Source: Pseudoalteromonas peptidolytica (GTDB lineage Bacteria; Pseudomonadota; Gammaproteobacteria; Enterobacterales; Alteromonadaceae). Taken from it: DNA of 64,000 nucleotides. Shown piece after piece: positions 1-9,149 of this stretch. Position 1 is the first letter of the stretch, and each line of letters starts with the position of its first letter. The translations under genes and the position numbers were made by a program. Where the stretch lies: assembly GCF_012641745.1 (NCBI RefSeq), contig NZ_WEHZ01000001.1:62001-126000 (forward strand), given 5' to 3'. Under the pieces are notes generated by a model that made no database searches, was not told where the DNA came from, and saw nothing but the letters and a program-made list of their open reading frames with translations.

Positions 1-198
1 TATTTGTTTGAGCCTGAAGGCTTGTCTTGGTCGTTAAAAGCACAGGCTGAAAGTGCTGGACGGCGGTGCTTTGCTAGTGTCGATGAAATTGTTACACAGG
101 TTGTTGCAAATCAAGCGCCGAATCAACATGTTTTAGTAATGAGCAACGGCGGCTTTGGTGGTATTCACGATAAATTATTAACTGCATTAAAAAAGTAA
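1..198 (+). CDS. mpl: Mpl, murein tripeptide ligase, C-terminal fragment
   Basis: This is the last 65 codons of a gene that starts before the window; the frame is open from base 1. The C-terminal signature [15 protein letters not shown] is typical of UDP-N-acetylmuramate:L-alanyl-gamma-D-glutamyl-meso-diaminopimelate ligase, the cytoplasmic enzyme that reattaches recycled murein tripeptide to UDP-MurNAc. The fragment belongs to the C-terminal domain of Mur ligases. ubiX begins 5 bp after the stop, and mpl-ubiX adjacency is common in gammaproteobacteria. Only the C-terminus is visible, so the identification rests on that motif and the context. Confidence 0.88.
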   Translation, partial: YLFEPEGLSWSLKAQAESAGRRCFASVDEIVTQVVANQAPNQHVLVMSNGGFGGIHDKLLTALKK

Positions 199-203
199 TT
201 TGT

Positions 204-827
204 ATGTCAGAACAAACATTTAAAGGGCCAATTACATTGGCATTCAGTGGTGCCTCAGGTGCACCTTACGGACTGCGGTTGTTAGAAGTATTAGTGTCGT
301 TAAACTATCAAGTTTATGTGTTAATCTCTAGCGCAGCTCGAGTGGTTTTGGACACCGAGTCAAATGTAAAGCTATCTGGTAATGAGCAAAAAGCGAGCGA
401 GCAGCTACAAACGCTATTCGCAGCCAAACAACAGCAAATACAAGTGTTTGGCAAAGATAATTGGTTTAGCCCTGTGGCATCTGGCTCGGCGGCACCAAAA
501 CAAATGGTGGTATGCCCATGTAGTGCAGGAAGTGTTTCAGCCATTGCGTTGGGAGCATCTGATAATTTATTGGAGCGTGCCGCTGATGTTGTGATCAAAG
601 AGCGAGGAGAGTTGATTTTAGTGCCTCGTGAGACGCCTTTTAGCCCAATCCATCTTGAAAACATGCTTAAATTAAGCCGTTTGGGCGTGACGATTATGCC
701 TGCCGCGCCAGGGTTCTATCACCAGCCACAAAGTATTGAGGATTTAGTCGACTTTATGGTGGCGCGAATTCTAGATCATCTGAACATCGAACATACTTTA
801 GCAAAACGCTGGGGTTATGGAGAATAA
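204..827 (+). CDS. ubiX: UbiX, flavin prenyltransferase
   Basis: The 207-residue protein matches the usual length of UbiX, which joins dimethylallyl phosphate to reduced FMN to make the prenyl-FMN cofactor of the ubiquinone-pathway decarboxylase UbiD. Visible family motifs are the N-terminal flavin-binding [14 protein letters not shown] (residues 15-28), [13 protein letters not shown] near residue 105, and [13 protein letters not shown] near residue 141. It lies 5 bp after mpl and 6 bp before the ABC transporter ATPase, so co-transcription is likely. No anomaly is seen. Confidence 0.95.
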   Translation: MSEQTFKGPITLAFSGASGAPYGLRLLEVLVSLNYQVYVLISSAARVVLDTESNVKLSGNEQKASEQLQTLFAAKQQQIQVFGKDNWFSPVASGSAAPKQMVVCPCSAGSVSAIALGASDNLLERAADVVIKERGELILVPRETPFSPIHLENMLKLSRLGVTIMPAAPGFYHQPQSIEDLVDFMVARILDHLNIEHTLAKRWGYGE

Positions 828-833
828 CAAAAT

Positions 834-1754
834 ATGACAATAGCACTGAACATCGAAGGATTAAAAAAGGTCTATAGTAACGGCGTCGAAGCAGTGAAAG
901 GAATAGACTTACAAGTACAAGAGGGTGACTTTTTTGCTTTGCTTGGCCCTAATGGCGCCGGAAAATCAACAACAATTGGCGTTATCGCTTCACTGGTAAA
1001 TAAAACCCAGGGCCGTGTTGAGGTATTTGGCCACAGTATTGATACCCATTTAGAAGACGCAAAATCTAACTTAGGGCTTGTGCCGCAAGAGTTTAACTTC
1101 AGTCAATTTGAGACGCTAAATCAGATTTTAGTGACACAAGCAGGCTACTATGGTGTGCCAAGAGATGTTGCACATCAACGAGCAGAAAAGTACCTCAAGC
1201 AGCTTGGACTGTTTGACAAAAAAGATAAGCAAGCTCGTACCTTGTCTGGTGGCATGAAACGTCGCTTGATGATTGCCAGAGCGTTGATGCACGAACCAAA
1301 GCTACTTATTTTAGATGAACCAACAGCTGGTGTTGATATTGAACTACGTCGCTCAATGTGGGATTTCTTACGTGAAATAAACCAACAAGGGGTGACGATT
1401 ATCTTAACTACCCACTATTTAGAAGAAGCTGAGTTACTGTGCCGCAATATTGCGATTATCGATAAAGGCACCATAGTAGAGCATACAACTATTAAGGCAT
1501 TACTTGCTAAGTTAGATAAAGAAACCTTTGTACTAGACCTCAAGTCTCCCATCAAGCCGGTGACGTTAGATGGTTATCAGTTTAGTCGTGTTGATGATCA
1601 TACGATTGAAGTCGAAGTTGCTAAGTCACAGGGGCTCAATGGGGTCTTTTCACAGTTAACGCAGCAGGGGAATCAAGTATTGAGTATGCGCAACAAGGCT
1701 AACCGATTAGAGGAGTTGTTTGTGGGTCTATTAGAGCAGGGCAGAGGGGTATAA
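834..1754 (+). CDS. yadG: ABC transporter ATP-binding protein (YadG type)
   Basis: This 306-residue ATPase carries Walker A GPNGAGKSTT (about residue 38), signature LSGGMKRRL (about 138) and Walker B LLILDEPTAGVD (about 157), followed by a switch histidine in LTTHYLEEAE. The roughly 90-residue C-terminal extension is typical of the YadG/drug-exporter ABC-2 subfamily. The permease gene follows after 2 bp, forming a two-gene exporter. The length is close to E. coli YadG (308). The substrate is unknown. Confidence 0.88.
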   Translation: MTIALNIEGLKKVYSNGVEAVKGIDLQVQEGDFFALLGPNGAGKSTTIGVIASLVNKTQGRVEVFGHSIDTHLEDAKSNLGLVPQEFNFSQFETLNQILVTQAGYYGVPRDVAHQRAEKYLKQLGLFDKKDKQARTLSGGMKRRLMIARALMHEPKLLILDEPTAGVDIELRRSMWDFLREINQQGVTIILTTHYLEEAELLCRNIAIIDKGTIVEHTTIKALLAKLDKETFVLDLKSPIKPVTLDGYQFSRVDDHTIEVEVAKSQGLNGVFSQLTQQGNQVLSMRNKANRLEELFVGLLEQGRGV

Positions 1755-1756
1755 TC

Positions 1757-2524
1757 GTGCTGAAATACGGCGTCGCGTTAAAAAGTATCTGGATAAAAGA
1801 GTGTATTCGCTTTTTGCGAATTTGGGTGCAAACTTTAGTACCTCCTGCGATCACAATGACGCTTTATTTTGTGATTTTTGGTAGCTTGATAGGTTCTAGA
1901 ATCGGTGAGATGGGCGGCTTTAGCTACATGGAGTTTATTGTGCCTGGCCTTATTATGATGTCGGTTATTACCAACTCTTACTCTAACGTAGCTTCTAGTT
2001 TTTATTCTACTAAGTTTCAAAAAAGTATAGAGGAATTATTGGTTGCCCCAGTACCAAATTATATTATCGTGCTCGGCTACATGGGAGGTGGAATGGCCAG
2101 AGGCATGCTGGTCGGGTTAATCGTCACCATTGTGAGCTTATTTTTTGTTGATATCCAGATCCACAATCTTGCGGTGATTATTATCACAGTAATCTTAACC
2201 TCTGCGGTGTTTGCCTTGGGAGGGCTTATCAATGCGGTATTCGCCAATAGCTTTGATGACATCAGTATAATTCCCACTTTTGTACTTACTCCACTTACCT
2301 ATCTGGGAGGAGTGTTCTACTCCATCACCTTGCTACCTGAGTTTTGGCAAGGCGTATCGCAGATAAACCCAATAATCTACATGGTTAATGCATTTCGCTT
2401 TGGCTTTTTAGGAGTCTCTGATGTAAATATCGGGGTGGCCTTTACAGTACTTGGCATCTTTATCTGTGGTTTATTCCTATTAGCGCTTAATTTGATTAAA
2501 CGTGGTGTTGGGCTCAGGCACTAA
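1757..2524 (+). CDS. yadH: ABC-2 type transporter permease (YadH type)
   Basis: This 255-residue inner-membrane protein starts at GTG 2 bp after the ATPase stop. About six hydrophobic segments are apparent, with the ABC-2 permease signature in the later part (PLTYLGGVFY followed by WQGVSQINPIIY). E. coli YadH is about the same length. It would form the membrane channel of an exporter with the preceding ATPase. A stem-loop lies about 20 bp after its stop. Confidence 0.87.
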   Translation: MLKYGVALKSIWIKECIRFLRIWVQTLVPPAITMTLYFVIFGSLIGSRIGEMGGFSYMEFIVPGLIMMSVITNSYSNVASSFYSTKFQKSIEELLVAPVPNYIIVLGYMGGGMARGMLVGLIVTIVSLFFVDIQIHNLAVIIITVILTSAVFALGGLINAVFANSFDDISIIPTFVLTPLTYLGGVFYSITLLPEFWQGVSQINPIIYMVNAFRFGFLGVSDVNIGVAFTVLGIFICGLFLLALNLIKRGVGLRH

Positions 2525-2543
2525 GTGCGCTTGCGCTTAAATG

Positions 2544-2580
2544 GAGTGCTGTAAATGGTGGCAGCACTCTTGACTAATTT
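2544..2580 (+). terminator. Possible weak terminator after the ABC permease
   Basis: An 8-bp perfect stem GAGTGCTG / CAGCACTC (2544-2551 and 2562-2569) with a 10-nt loop is followed by TTGACTAATTT. The T-run is broken, so termination may be inefficient. Confidence 0.4.
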
Positions 2581-2622
2581 CAGGTAAAATCACCACAATT
2601 TCTTCCAAATTATCGATAGGTT

Positions 2623-3288
2623 ATGACAGAAGCAAACTCTCGTAGTATTACCACTAATCAGCAAGGGCTGCATGAAAAGCTCGATGAAATCGTCACAAAA
2701 CATTTAAAAGCTGAATTCAAAAAGCCGATAGCAGTGCACACTCAACGTGCTTTTGATGAGGTAAATAAACGAGTTCAGGCATTTGATGGACCCATTATTT
2801 TGGATTCGTGCTGTGGAGTAGGGGAAAGTACCGCGAACCTTGCTAAGCACCACCCTGAAGCGCTTATAATTGGAATTGATAAGTCTTCCCATCGCCTTGA
2901 AAAGCATGACGTAGAATATAAACAATCCGACGAAGGACAATATATTCTGGTACAAGCTGACTTAAATGATTTTTGGCGACTTGCGCTGCAAGCTAAATGG
3001 CAACCTAGCCACCATTACTTGCTCTATCCAAATCCTTGGCCAAAGGCTAAGCATATTCAAAGGCGTTGGCATGGCAGCGCAGTATTTCCCTATATTGTGA
3101 AATTAGGTGGCCAGCTAGAGCTACGTAGTAATTGGAATATCTATGTTAAAGAGTTCGCCAGAGCGCTTGAATTAAGTGGTGTTACTGCACATGTTGAAGC
3201 TTACGAAAACGAGCAAGCAATCACGCCTTTTGAGCGTAAGTATTGGGCAAGTGGGCAGTCGAGTACGCGCTTGTTGGCACAGATTTAA
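2623..3288 (+). CDS. TrmB-like SAM-dependent methyltransferase
   Basis: The 221-residue protein resembles tRNA (guanine-46-N7)-methyltransferase TrmB. It has a SAM-binding motif ILDSCCGVGEST (about residues 58-69), an acidic motif in IIGIDKSSHRL, and YPNPWPKAKHIQRRWHG, which corresponds to the TrmB motif P(D/N)PWPKxxHxxRR. The glycine-rich loop DSCCGVG differs from the usual EIGFGxG. This may therefore be a paralogue with altered specificity rather than the housekeeping TrmB. The gene stands alone, with a 98-bp upstream gap and a repeat element downstream. Confidence 0.72.
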   Translation: MTEANSRSITTNQQGLHEKLDEIVTKHLKAEFKKPIAVHTQRAFDEVNKRVQAFDGPIILDSCCGVGESTANLAKHHPEALIIGIDKSSHRLEKHDVEYKQSDEGQYILVQADLNDFWRLALQAKWQPSHHYLLYPNPWPKAKHIQRRWHGSAVFPYIVKLGGQLELRSNWNIYVKEFARALELSGVTAHVEAYENEQAITPFERKYWASGQSSTRLLAQI

Positions 3289-3310
3289 TGCTCAGCAATG
3301 CGATTAAATC

Positions 3311-3439
3311 AACATAATTCAACCTAGGGGTGGTTGCTTTGTGAGGCAAGAAAATCTTGGCGATAACGCCGCTTTCATGTCCTGTTATAGTCAAGACTTA
3401 CTCAGTCAAATTGAGCAAGTATTAAGTTAAATTGGTATT
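3311..3439 (-). repeat. Degenerate copy of the TATACCAATTTG element
   Basis: Read on the minus strand, this stretch starts with AATACCAATTTAACTTAA, continues with ACTTGCTCAATTTGA, and later contains the shared block GATTTTCTTGCC. These are the same blocks, in the same order, as in the copies at 9769 and 27238. Its left-type end lies 4 bp after the stop of the GGDEF/EAL gene. The other end, near 3311, is eroded. Confidence 0.65.
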
Positions 3440-3443
3440 CATA

Positions 3444-5366
3444 TCAAAGGTGGCCACTTGCCTTGCCTACCCAGCTTCCCTCTAATCGCGCCACTCCAGC
3501 TTCTTCTAGTTGTTTAGCCTGGCGACTCGTGGTCACACATGGGACAATCAGGTCAATGCGACGAGTGTTGCAGTGGTCAGCCAAGTAGGCGACGGAGCTC
3601 ATTAGCATCTCGTCATCACTGAGCTGTTCACAAATACTTTTCTCGAGGCAAATTGCGTCGAGTGGTAATTTCAATATTCTGTTTATTGTAAGAAAGCCGC
3701 TATTCACACCGCTGACAGCAACATTGGCACCTTTAGCTTTTAGGGACTGCATCATTAAGTTCATGTCGCTAAAATTCTTTAGTACATCACTCTCATCAAA
3801 CTCAAACGTGATAAGTTGAGGTTGCGGGTATCGTCGCAATATTTGACTGATATACTCAAAATATTCAGGATCAGCTATTTCTGCATGACTGAGTTGAATG
3901 CTCCAGGCATGGTTTGATTTTCTAAATCGAGTAACACATAGCTCAAGTAATTTCATACTAATTTGCGCGCGTAACTTGGGTTGCTTCATTACCGGATAAA
4001 AGTGCTCTGCATCAATAATTGCACCTCGCTCATTGAGAATACGAGCGCTGCACTGATATTGAATATTGTTGTGATCATGACAGGCCTTTCTGGGAGTAAA
4101 AAAGGGTATGATCCGATCTGATTCACACGCGCTTTGCAATAATCTTGTTAGGTGTAAGTTCTTTGATTGTTGCTGTGGGTTTATTTGTAACTGCGAGTCA
4201 AAATAACAAATCTGAATATTTTGTTGTTGTGCTTGTCTAAGCGCTAAAAAGGCATTCTCTAGCAACAAGGCACAGTTGCCTTTGGCAACGCCTGCGCACA
4301 AATTTACATACAGATGCGGCGCATCATAGATAGGTTTGGCGCAAGGAAAGGACTCAGTTAAATTGGCAAGGTAATGCTCGCTATTCTCAATACTCGTCAC
4401 CAAGGCTATTTTAGATGTTGTTAGGCGATACACTTCAAATGGATGAGTAAACTCTGAGAAGTAACTCATTACTTTAGCCATTACATTATCACCAACCTCT
4501 GTACCATAAAAGCTTATGATATCCTCCAGCTCTTTGACCCAGACAACACTTAAGCACAAATGTTGAGATTTAGAATGTTTGAGTGCTTGCTCCAAGGCAA
4601 TTCGATTGCCAAACCCTGTTCGGTTGTCACTCGTCAGAGTTTTCTTGTAGTACATAAAATATAGGCTGACGACAACCAAAAACATGATAAAGAAAAAGCT
4701 TGCATCAACTGCTGCATCTATCACACTCTCATTGAGCCTACTCTCAAGGTCATGAATAGTAATATCTGCGCCTGCAATATAAGTTGTACCATCTGGAAGC
4801 ACAAAAGGAATGAATACACTTTTAAAATGACCCCATTTATCTTTCGCTACTTCAAAGACCGGCTCCGTTGAGTGAAAGGCACTTTTTAACGTTACAGAAG
4901 CTTCAGAGTAGATGTCTTGATAACGAGTGAGGCGTTTTAATTTGAGGTCTTCGCGAGTATAGCTTGATGCCGTAAAATGGACGTTAGGCGCTTTTAGCAC
5001 CATAGTGTAAACATATTCTACGTTCAATGCGTTTGCAAGCTCAGTCAGGGCATGGCTTTTTTGTTTGAATTCAGCAGCTGTAATACTATCGAGAGAGCTG
5101 TGATAACCTTTGCCAACCATCACGTTTGCGCTGGTGGCTGCGTTGATAAGTTGCGCATCAATACTAGCCATAATGTCACGTCGTGTATCATAGTAGTTTG
5201 CAACAACGTAAATGGATAAAGCAGCTAAGAAGATCAACGATGCTAAAGCGAGCCACGCAACTGGTAATCTTGGGGTATAACTGGTCAGTCCCAATAATTG
5301 CGAGATTTTGGTCGACTCTCGCACTTTATTAGCTTTGAGTGGCTGAGCGATACTCCGAGTATTCAT
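3444..5366 (-). CDS. Membrane sensor with degenerate GGDEF and EAL domains
   Basis: This 640-residue protein has an N-terminal membrane segment (about 36-58), a periplasmic sensor region (about 60-215), a second segment (about 220-240), a GGDEF-like region (about 245-390) and an EAL-like region (about 410-635). The catalytic motifs are missing. The GGDEF site reads FEVYRLTTSKIALV, the EAL position reads YQCSARIL, and FEFDESD replaces the usual LELTES. It is therefore probably not an active cyclic-di-GMP enzyme. Such proteins can act as adaptors, as CsrD does in RNA turnover, but that role is an inference. AAGGA lies 5 nt before the ATG. Confidence 0.75.
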   Translation of the reverse strand: MNTRSIAQPLKANKVRESTKISQLLGLTSYTPRLPVAWLALASLIFLAALSIYVVANYYDTRRDIMASIDAQLINAATSANVMVGKGYHSSLDSITAAEFKQKSHALTELANALNVEYVYTMVLKAPNVHFTASSYTREDLKLKRLTRYQDIYSEASVTLKSAFHSTEPVFEVAKDKWGHFKSVFIPFVLPDGTTYIAGADITIHDLESRLNESVIDAAVDASFFFIMFLVVVSLYFMYYKKTLTSDNRTGFGNRIALEQALKHSKSQHLCLSVVWVKELEDIISFYGTEVGDNVMAKVMSYFSEFTHPFEVYRLTTSKIALVTSIENSEHYLANLTESFPCAKPIYDAPHLYVNLCAGVAKGNCALLLENAFLALRQAQQQNIQICYFDSQLQINPQQQSKNLHLTRLLQSACESDRIIPFFTPRKACHDHNNIQYQCSARILNERGAIIDAEHFYPVMKQPKLRAQISMKLLELCVTRFRKSNHAWSIQLSHAEIADPEYFEYISQILRRYPQPQLITFEFDESDVLKNFSDMNLMMQSLKAKGANVAVSGVNSGFLTINRILKLPLDAICLEKSICEQLSDDEMLMSSVAYLADHCNTRRIDLIVPCVTTSRQAKQLEEAGVARLEGSWVGKASGHL

Positions 5367-5831
5367 GATAATCCTTTATCCACCGATTCACTTGGTGTAA
5401 ACGACGAAATACCGTTTCGGATTCAGGTGGTGTTGCCTTGTTACATAATATAAACAATACATCATAAGTTAATCACATGAAAAGAAATTGAGCAAAAAAG
5501 TTCCGCATTGATATTCTGCAAAATGTATTGTTGTCGAATAGGAGCTGGTCTACTCATAAAAGCTGAATGAGCATGACATTTTATACCTTATTTGTACCTG
5601 AAAAGTAAAATAAAAACGACAAATTTGAGCTCTAGCCTTCATTGAACTTTCGCTGGTTTTTCATAAAATTGTCAATGTTTCATGAATTTTGGCGCGACAA
5701 TAGAAGACAATTCCTTTTCTTTACAGTAAAGTTAGCCATTTCATAGATCACAATCTCTTGTGTTATTGGCATTGCTCTAGTCTATTTTGATGGGAGAGTG
5801 TTAGTACACCTTTTGATGTTAGGTAGTATTG
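5367..5831. promoter_or_regulatory. Divergent intergenic region between the GGDEF/EAL gene and panP
   Basis: This AT-rich stretch of about 465 bp separates divergent genes and must hold both promoters. No RNA gene, repeat-element copy or convincing ORF is seen in it, and no promoter could be assigned with confidence. Confidence 0.5.
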
Positions 5832-7460
5832 ATGGGTCCAAAGCGTTGCGCCGTTGCCTCTGAAGAAAGCTTAATGCGTATATTTACAGTGCCTGAGGCA
5901 CCTGATTCAACTTTGAGCAGAATCGAGCAAGAAATCTCGAGTAACTTGGCTGGTTTTTTGAATGAAAACATAGCTGCAATCGAGAAGCCACTTCATGAAG
6001 TTGAAAAAGACTTTCAGTCCGCACAGATCCCTGAAGTGCCAATGTTTGTCTCCGATTATGCTCAAGATATTATGGAGCAGCTAGTTGCGCATTCTGTGCA
6101 TACTGCAGCGCCTAGTTTTATCGGGCACATGACCTCCGCGTTACCACACTTTGTATTGCCACTGTCCAAGTTAATGGTAGGGCTGAATCAAAACTTGGTA
6201 AAAATAGAAACCTCAAAAGCATTTACGCCACTTGAGCGCCAAGTACTTGGGATGGTTCACCATCTTGTCTATGGCAATAACGATACTTTCTACAATAAAT
6301 GGATGCATAGTGCCAAAACCTCCTTAGGTGCCTTTTGCTCAGGAGGCACTATTGCAAATATCACTGCGCTTTGGATTGCACGCAACCGCTTATTAAAAGC
6401 GGACGGTGATTTTAAGGGGATTGGCGCATCCGGTATAGTTGCCGCGATGCTGCACTATGGCTACAAAGGATTAGCCGTACTGGTGTCTGAGCGTGGTCAT
6501 TATTCATTAGGGAAAGCGGCTGATGTGCTAGGTATTGGGCGCGATAACTTCGTTTCCATCAAAACATCAGCTGATAACAAAGTTGATGTCAGTGCGATGC
6601 GACAAAAAGCACATGAATTGGAATCCCAAGGCATTAAAGTATTAGCGCTTGTAGGGGTCGCTGGCACAACAGAAACTGGTAATATTGACCCGCTAGAGGA
6701 TATGGCTGATCTAGCTGAAGAGCTAGGTTGCCACTTTCATGTGGACGCCGCATGGGGAGGGGCAACATTACTTTCTAATAATTATCGTCACCTTCTCAAA
6801 GGGGTAGAGCGTGCTGACTCGATCACCATTGATGCGCATAAGCAGATGTACGTGCCTATGGGGGCTGGGATGGTGATTTTTAAAGACCCCGCAGCATCTG
6901 ATGCGATTGAACATCATGCTGAATATATATTGCGAAAAGGCTCAAAAGACTTAGGAAGTCATACGTTAGAGGGTAGCCGGCCCGGTATGGCGATGCTTGT
7001 GCACGCATGTTTACGAGTGATTGGCCGTCAAGGTTATGAAATGCTCATTGACAAAGGCATTGAAAAAGCACGCTATTTTGCTGAATTGATCAAACAGACA
7101 CCTGATTTTGAGCTCATCTCAGAACCAGAGCTTTGCTTGCTTACTTACCGATATGTTCCGGAAGCAATTAAATTGGCAATAGAGCAAGCGGATGAGCAAG
7201 AGAAGATAGACATTTATGCAGCCTTAAACAGATTCACTGCAAGTATGCAAAAGCGGCAACGTGAAGCCGGGCGCTCGTTCGTATCACGGACACGTTTGAC
7301 TCCAGAGCAATATGAGCGTCAACCTACGGTTGTATTTAGGGTGGTATTAGCGAACCCGCTAACCTCTGAAGCCATGTTGACCGATATTATGGAAGAGCAG
7401 CGACAATTAGCTAAAACGGATCCGGTTTTCAAAAAGTACCTCGCGAAATATATTAATTAA
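5832..7460 (+). CDS. panP: PLP-dependent aspartate 1-decarboxylase PanP
   Basis: This 542-residue group II PLP decarboxylase matches the PanP family, which makes beta-alanine for pantothenate and coenzyme A in Vibrio, Shewanella and relatives lacking the pyruvoyl enzyme PanD. It shows CSGGTIANITALW (cofactor phosphate region), HVDAAWGGATLL (PLP-pyridine Asp) and TIDAHKQMYVPMG with the Schiff-base lysine near residue 337. The N-terminus KRxAVASEESLxRIFTVPE is family-typical and fixes the start at the ATG of 5832 rather than the TTG one codon earlier. Glutamate decarboxylase is the main alternative, but the N-terminus and length favour PanP. Confidence 0.88.
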   Translation: MGPKRCAVASEESLMRIFTVPEAPDSTLSRIEQEISSNLAGFLNENIAAIEKPLHEVEKDFQSAQIPEVPMFVSDYAQDIMEQLVAHSVHTAAPSFIGHMTSALPHFVLPLSKLMVGLNQNLVKIETSKAFTPLERQVLGMVHHLVYGNNDTFYNKWMHSAKTSLGAFCSGGTIANITALWIARNRLLKADGDFKGIGASGIVAAMLHYGYKGLAVLVSERGHYSLGKAADVLGIGRDNFVSIKTSADNKVDVSAMRQKAHELESQGIKVLALVGVAGTTETGNIDPLEDMADLAEELGCHFHVDAAWGGATLLSNNYRHLLKGVERADSITIDAHKQMYVPMGAGMVIFKDPAASDAIEHHAEYILRKGSKDLGSHTLEGSRPGMAMLVHACLRVIGRQGYEMLIDKGIEKARYFAELIKQTPDFELISEPELCLLTYRYVPEAIKLAIEQADEQEKIDIYAALNRFTASMQKRQREAGRSFVSRTRLTPEQYERQPTVVFRVVLANPLTSEAMLTDIMEEQRQLAKTDPVFKKYLAKYIN

Positions 7461-7854
7461 CTTGAGGTTTGGATAGGGAATGGGCTAACAAATTGTTTTA
7501 AAGTTACGCTAAATTACTTCCCTATCTAATCAACACCTTTCGGCGACAGAATTGCGCTTGCGTCCTGTGATTAGCATAGTAACTATACCCGGTTGGCAAC
7601 GTGAATTTACATACAGGCAGTTATTCAGAGTCAATTCAACACGGTTTACGCTTAAATATCTCTTTTAAAAGATATAACTATCAGGGTTTTAGGTTGAATA
7701 GTCTGAACTTAAATTCTATGACTGACCAAAAAATATGGCTTACCCGAGCACACTGAAGGTGATTGGGTTGTATTACCACCAAGTTACTACAATTTGATTG
7801 GCTATTTGACTTGATTGGTATTAATCTAACTAAAAAGAGTCTACTCTTCGTATT
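7461..7854. other. Intergenic region between panP and the diguanylate cyclase gene
   Basis: This 394-bp stretch has no convincing ORF. GATAGGGAA (7472-7480) and TTCCCTATC (7518-7526) form a 9-bp inverted repeat with a 37-bp loop after panP. A perfect short dyad AAGAGT-CT-ACTCTT (7835-7848) lies just before the next start codon. A TTGATTGGTATTAA remnant near 7812 may be an eroded end of the repeat family described elsewhere. Confidence 0.45.
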
Positions 7855-8892
7855 ATGTTGAAGAACTTTAGCAATGTAACCCAACGCCTCAGACGACTTA
7901 GCTCACAGGAGTTAGATGTATCTGGCACTTTTCAGAGCTTTCTGCTCGATTTACTTGATGAAGGTAAGCAGACCTTGAAGGTCGCTCGTGTGTCAGTATG
8001 GTTGTTTGATGACCTTGATAAGCCTTCAGAGTTAATCAATGTTGCTAATACTGATTGGTCTGGTAAAACACTTCCAGAACAGCTTCCAACACTTCAATAT
8101 GAAGACTTTGCTGCTTATTTTACAGCGATTAACAGTGGTCGCTCTATTGATGCGAATGATGCAACAACAGATCCAAGAACCTGCGAATTTCACGATATTT
8201 ATTTAGTCCCTCACAACATAAAAACGATGTTGGATACCGTTATTTTTAAAAATGGAATACCTCATGGTGTAGTGTGTTGTGAAGGGGATAAGATCCGTAC
8301 CTGGCACAAAGATGAAATTGCATTTGCAGAAATGATTGCAGATTGCTGTAGCCGCCGCTTGCTAGTTAAAGCGCTATGGCAACTGCAATCACAACTAACA
8401 GAGCTGGCATTTAAAGACCCACTCACGGGGCTGAGCAATCGACGCTTTTTGATGGATAGTGCAAAGCGAGAAATGAGCCGTCACGCCCGCTTTGAGCACC
8501 CTTTTAGTCTGATGATGCTGGATATTGATCATTTTAAAAAGATAAATGACAACTATGGCCATGAAACAGGGGACTTAGTATTAAAACATTTTGCTGAAAT
8601 TTGTGTTAACACGCTAAGACTAGAAGATTGTATGTGTCGCTTAGGCGGTGAAGAGTTTGTGGTACTATTGCCAAACACATCGATAAACTCAGCAATGATT
8701 ATCGCTGAACGCCTAAGAAATGAAATAGAGCACGCCCGAATAGCGACGCCAGCAGGAGAGATTAGCGTTACCTCAAGTTTTGGTGTTGCACAAGTCAATA
8801 CCAGCTTACCGTTTAGCCATGCGCTGAAAGCAGCTGATCATGCCGTGTATCAAGCCAAAGCGGAAGGCCGAAATTGCGTGGTTCCAGTATAA
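7855..8892 (+). CDS. Diguanylate cyclase with N-terminal GAF domain
   Basis: This soluble 345-residue protein has a GAF-like sensor region (about residues 20-165) and a GGDEF domain (about 180-343). The active-site motif is intact (RLGGEEFVVLLP, about residue 261). An inhibitory-site motif RLED lies nine residues upstream of GGEEF, matching the RxxD product-feedback site. LDIDHFKKINDNYGH is also typical. It should make cyclic-di-GMP from GTP, with the GAF ligand unknown. An AAGAGT/ACTCTT dyad sits just upstream of the start and no strong ribosome binding site is visible. Confidence 0.9.
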   Translation: MLKNFSNVTQRLRRLSSQELDVSGTFQSFLLDLLDEGKQTLKVARVSVWLFDDLDKPSELINVANTDWSGKTLPEQLPTLQYEDFAAYFTAINSGRSIDANDATTDPRTCEFHDIYLVPHNIKTMLDTVIFKNGIPHGVVCCEGDKIRTWHKDEIAFAEMIADCCSRRLLVKALWQLQSQLTELAFKDPLTGLSNRRFLMDSAKREMSRHARFEHPFSLMMLDIDHFKKINDNYGHETGDLVLKHFAEICVNTLRLEDCMCRLGGEEFVVLLPNTSINSAMIIAERLRNEIEHARIATPAGEISVTSSFGVAQVNTSLPFSHALKAADHAVYQAKAEGRNCVVPV

Positions 8893-8937
8893 TAATCCCT
8901 GCTCTTTTTTGATACTTATTTTAAACAGGTCGACTAG

Positions 8938-9070
8938 GTGATTCCTGCGTTAAAGTTTTTATCCAATCTGTTTTTGCTTAGGTCGCCCTGTTTATAGCAT
9001 ACGATTATGTAAATCTTGCACAAAATTTTCTTACCTCAAAATAGACCACTTAATTAAGATAATTGGTATT
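8938..9070 (+). repeat. Degenerate copy of the TATACCAATTTG element (right end intact)
   Basis: The right end TACCTCAAAATAGACCACT (9032-9050) followed by TAATTAAG.AATTGGTATT is nearly identical to the end of the copy at 9769-9932. The left part is strongly diverged, retaining only pieces such as CTGCGTTAAA and CAAAATTTT. The element lies in the gap between the cyclase gene and the VOC gene. Confidence 0.6.
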
Positions 9071-9149
9071 AAACTGATTTTACCTTGCCCAATATTTGTG
9101 CTTAAGTTATAAAAGGTTACGATTTTGTGTATAGCGGAGTGGGGAATCT

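Noticed and set aside
7472..7526. GATAGGGAA/TTCCCTATC inverted repeat as panP terminator
   Set aside because: The 37-bp loop and absence of a T-run make a terminator unlikely; kept only as a note in the gap entry.
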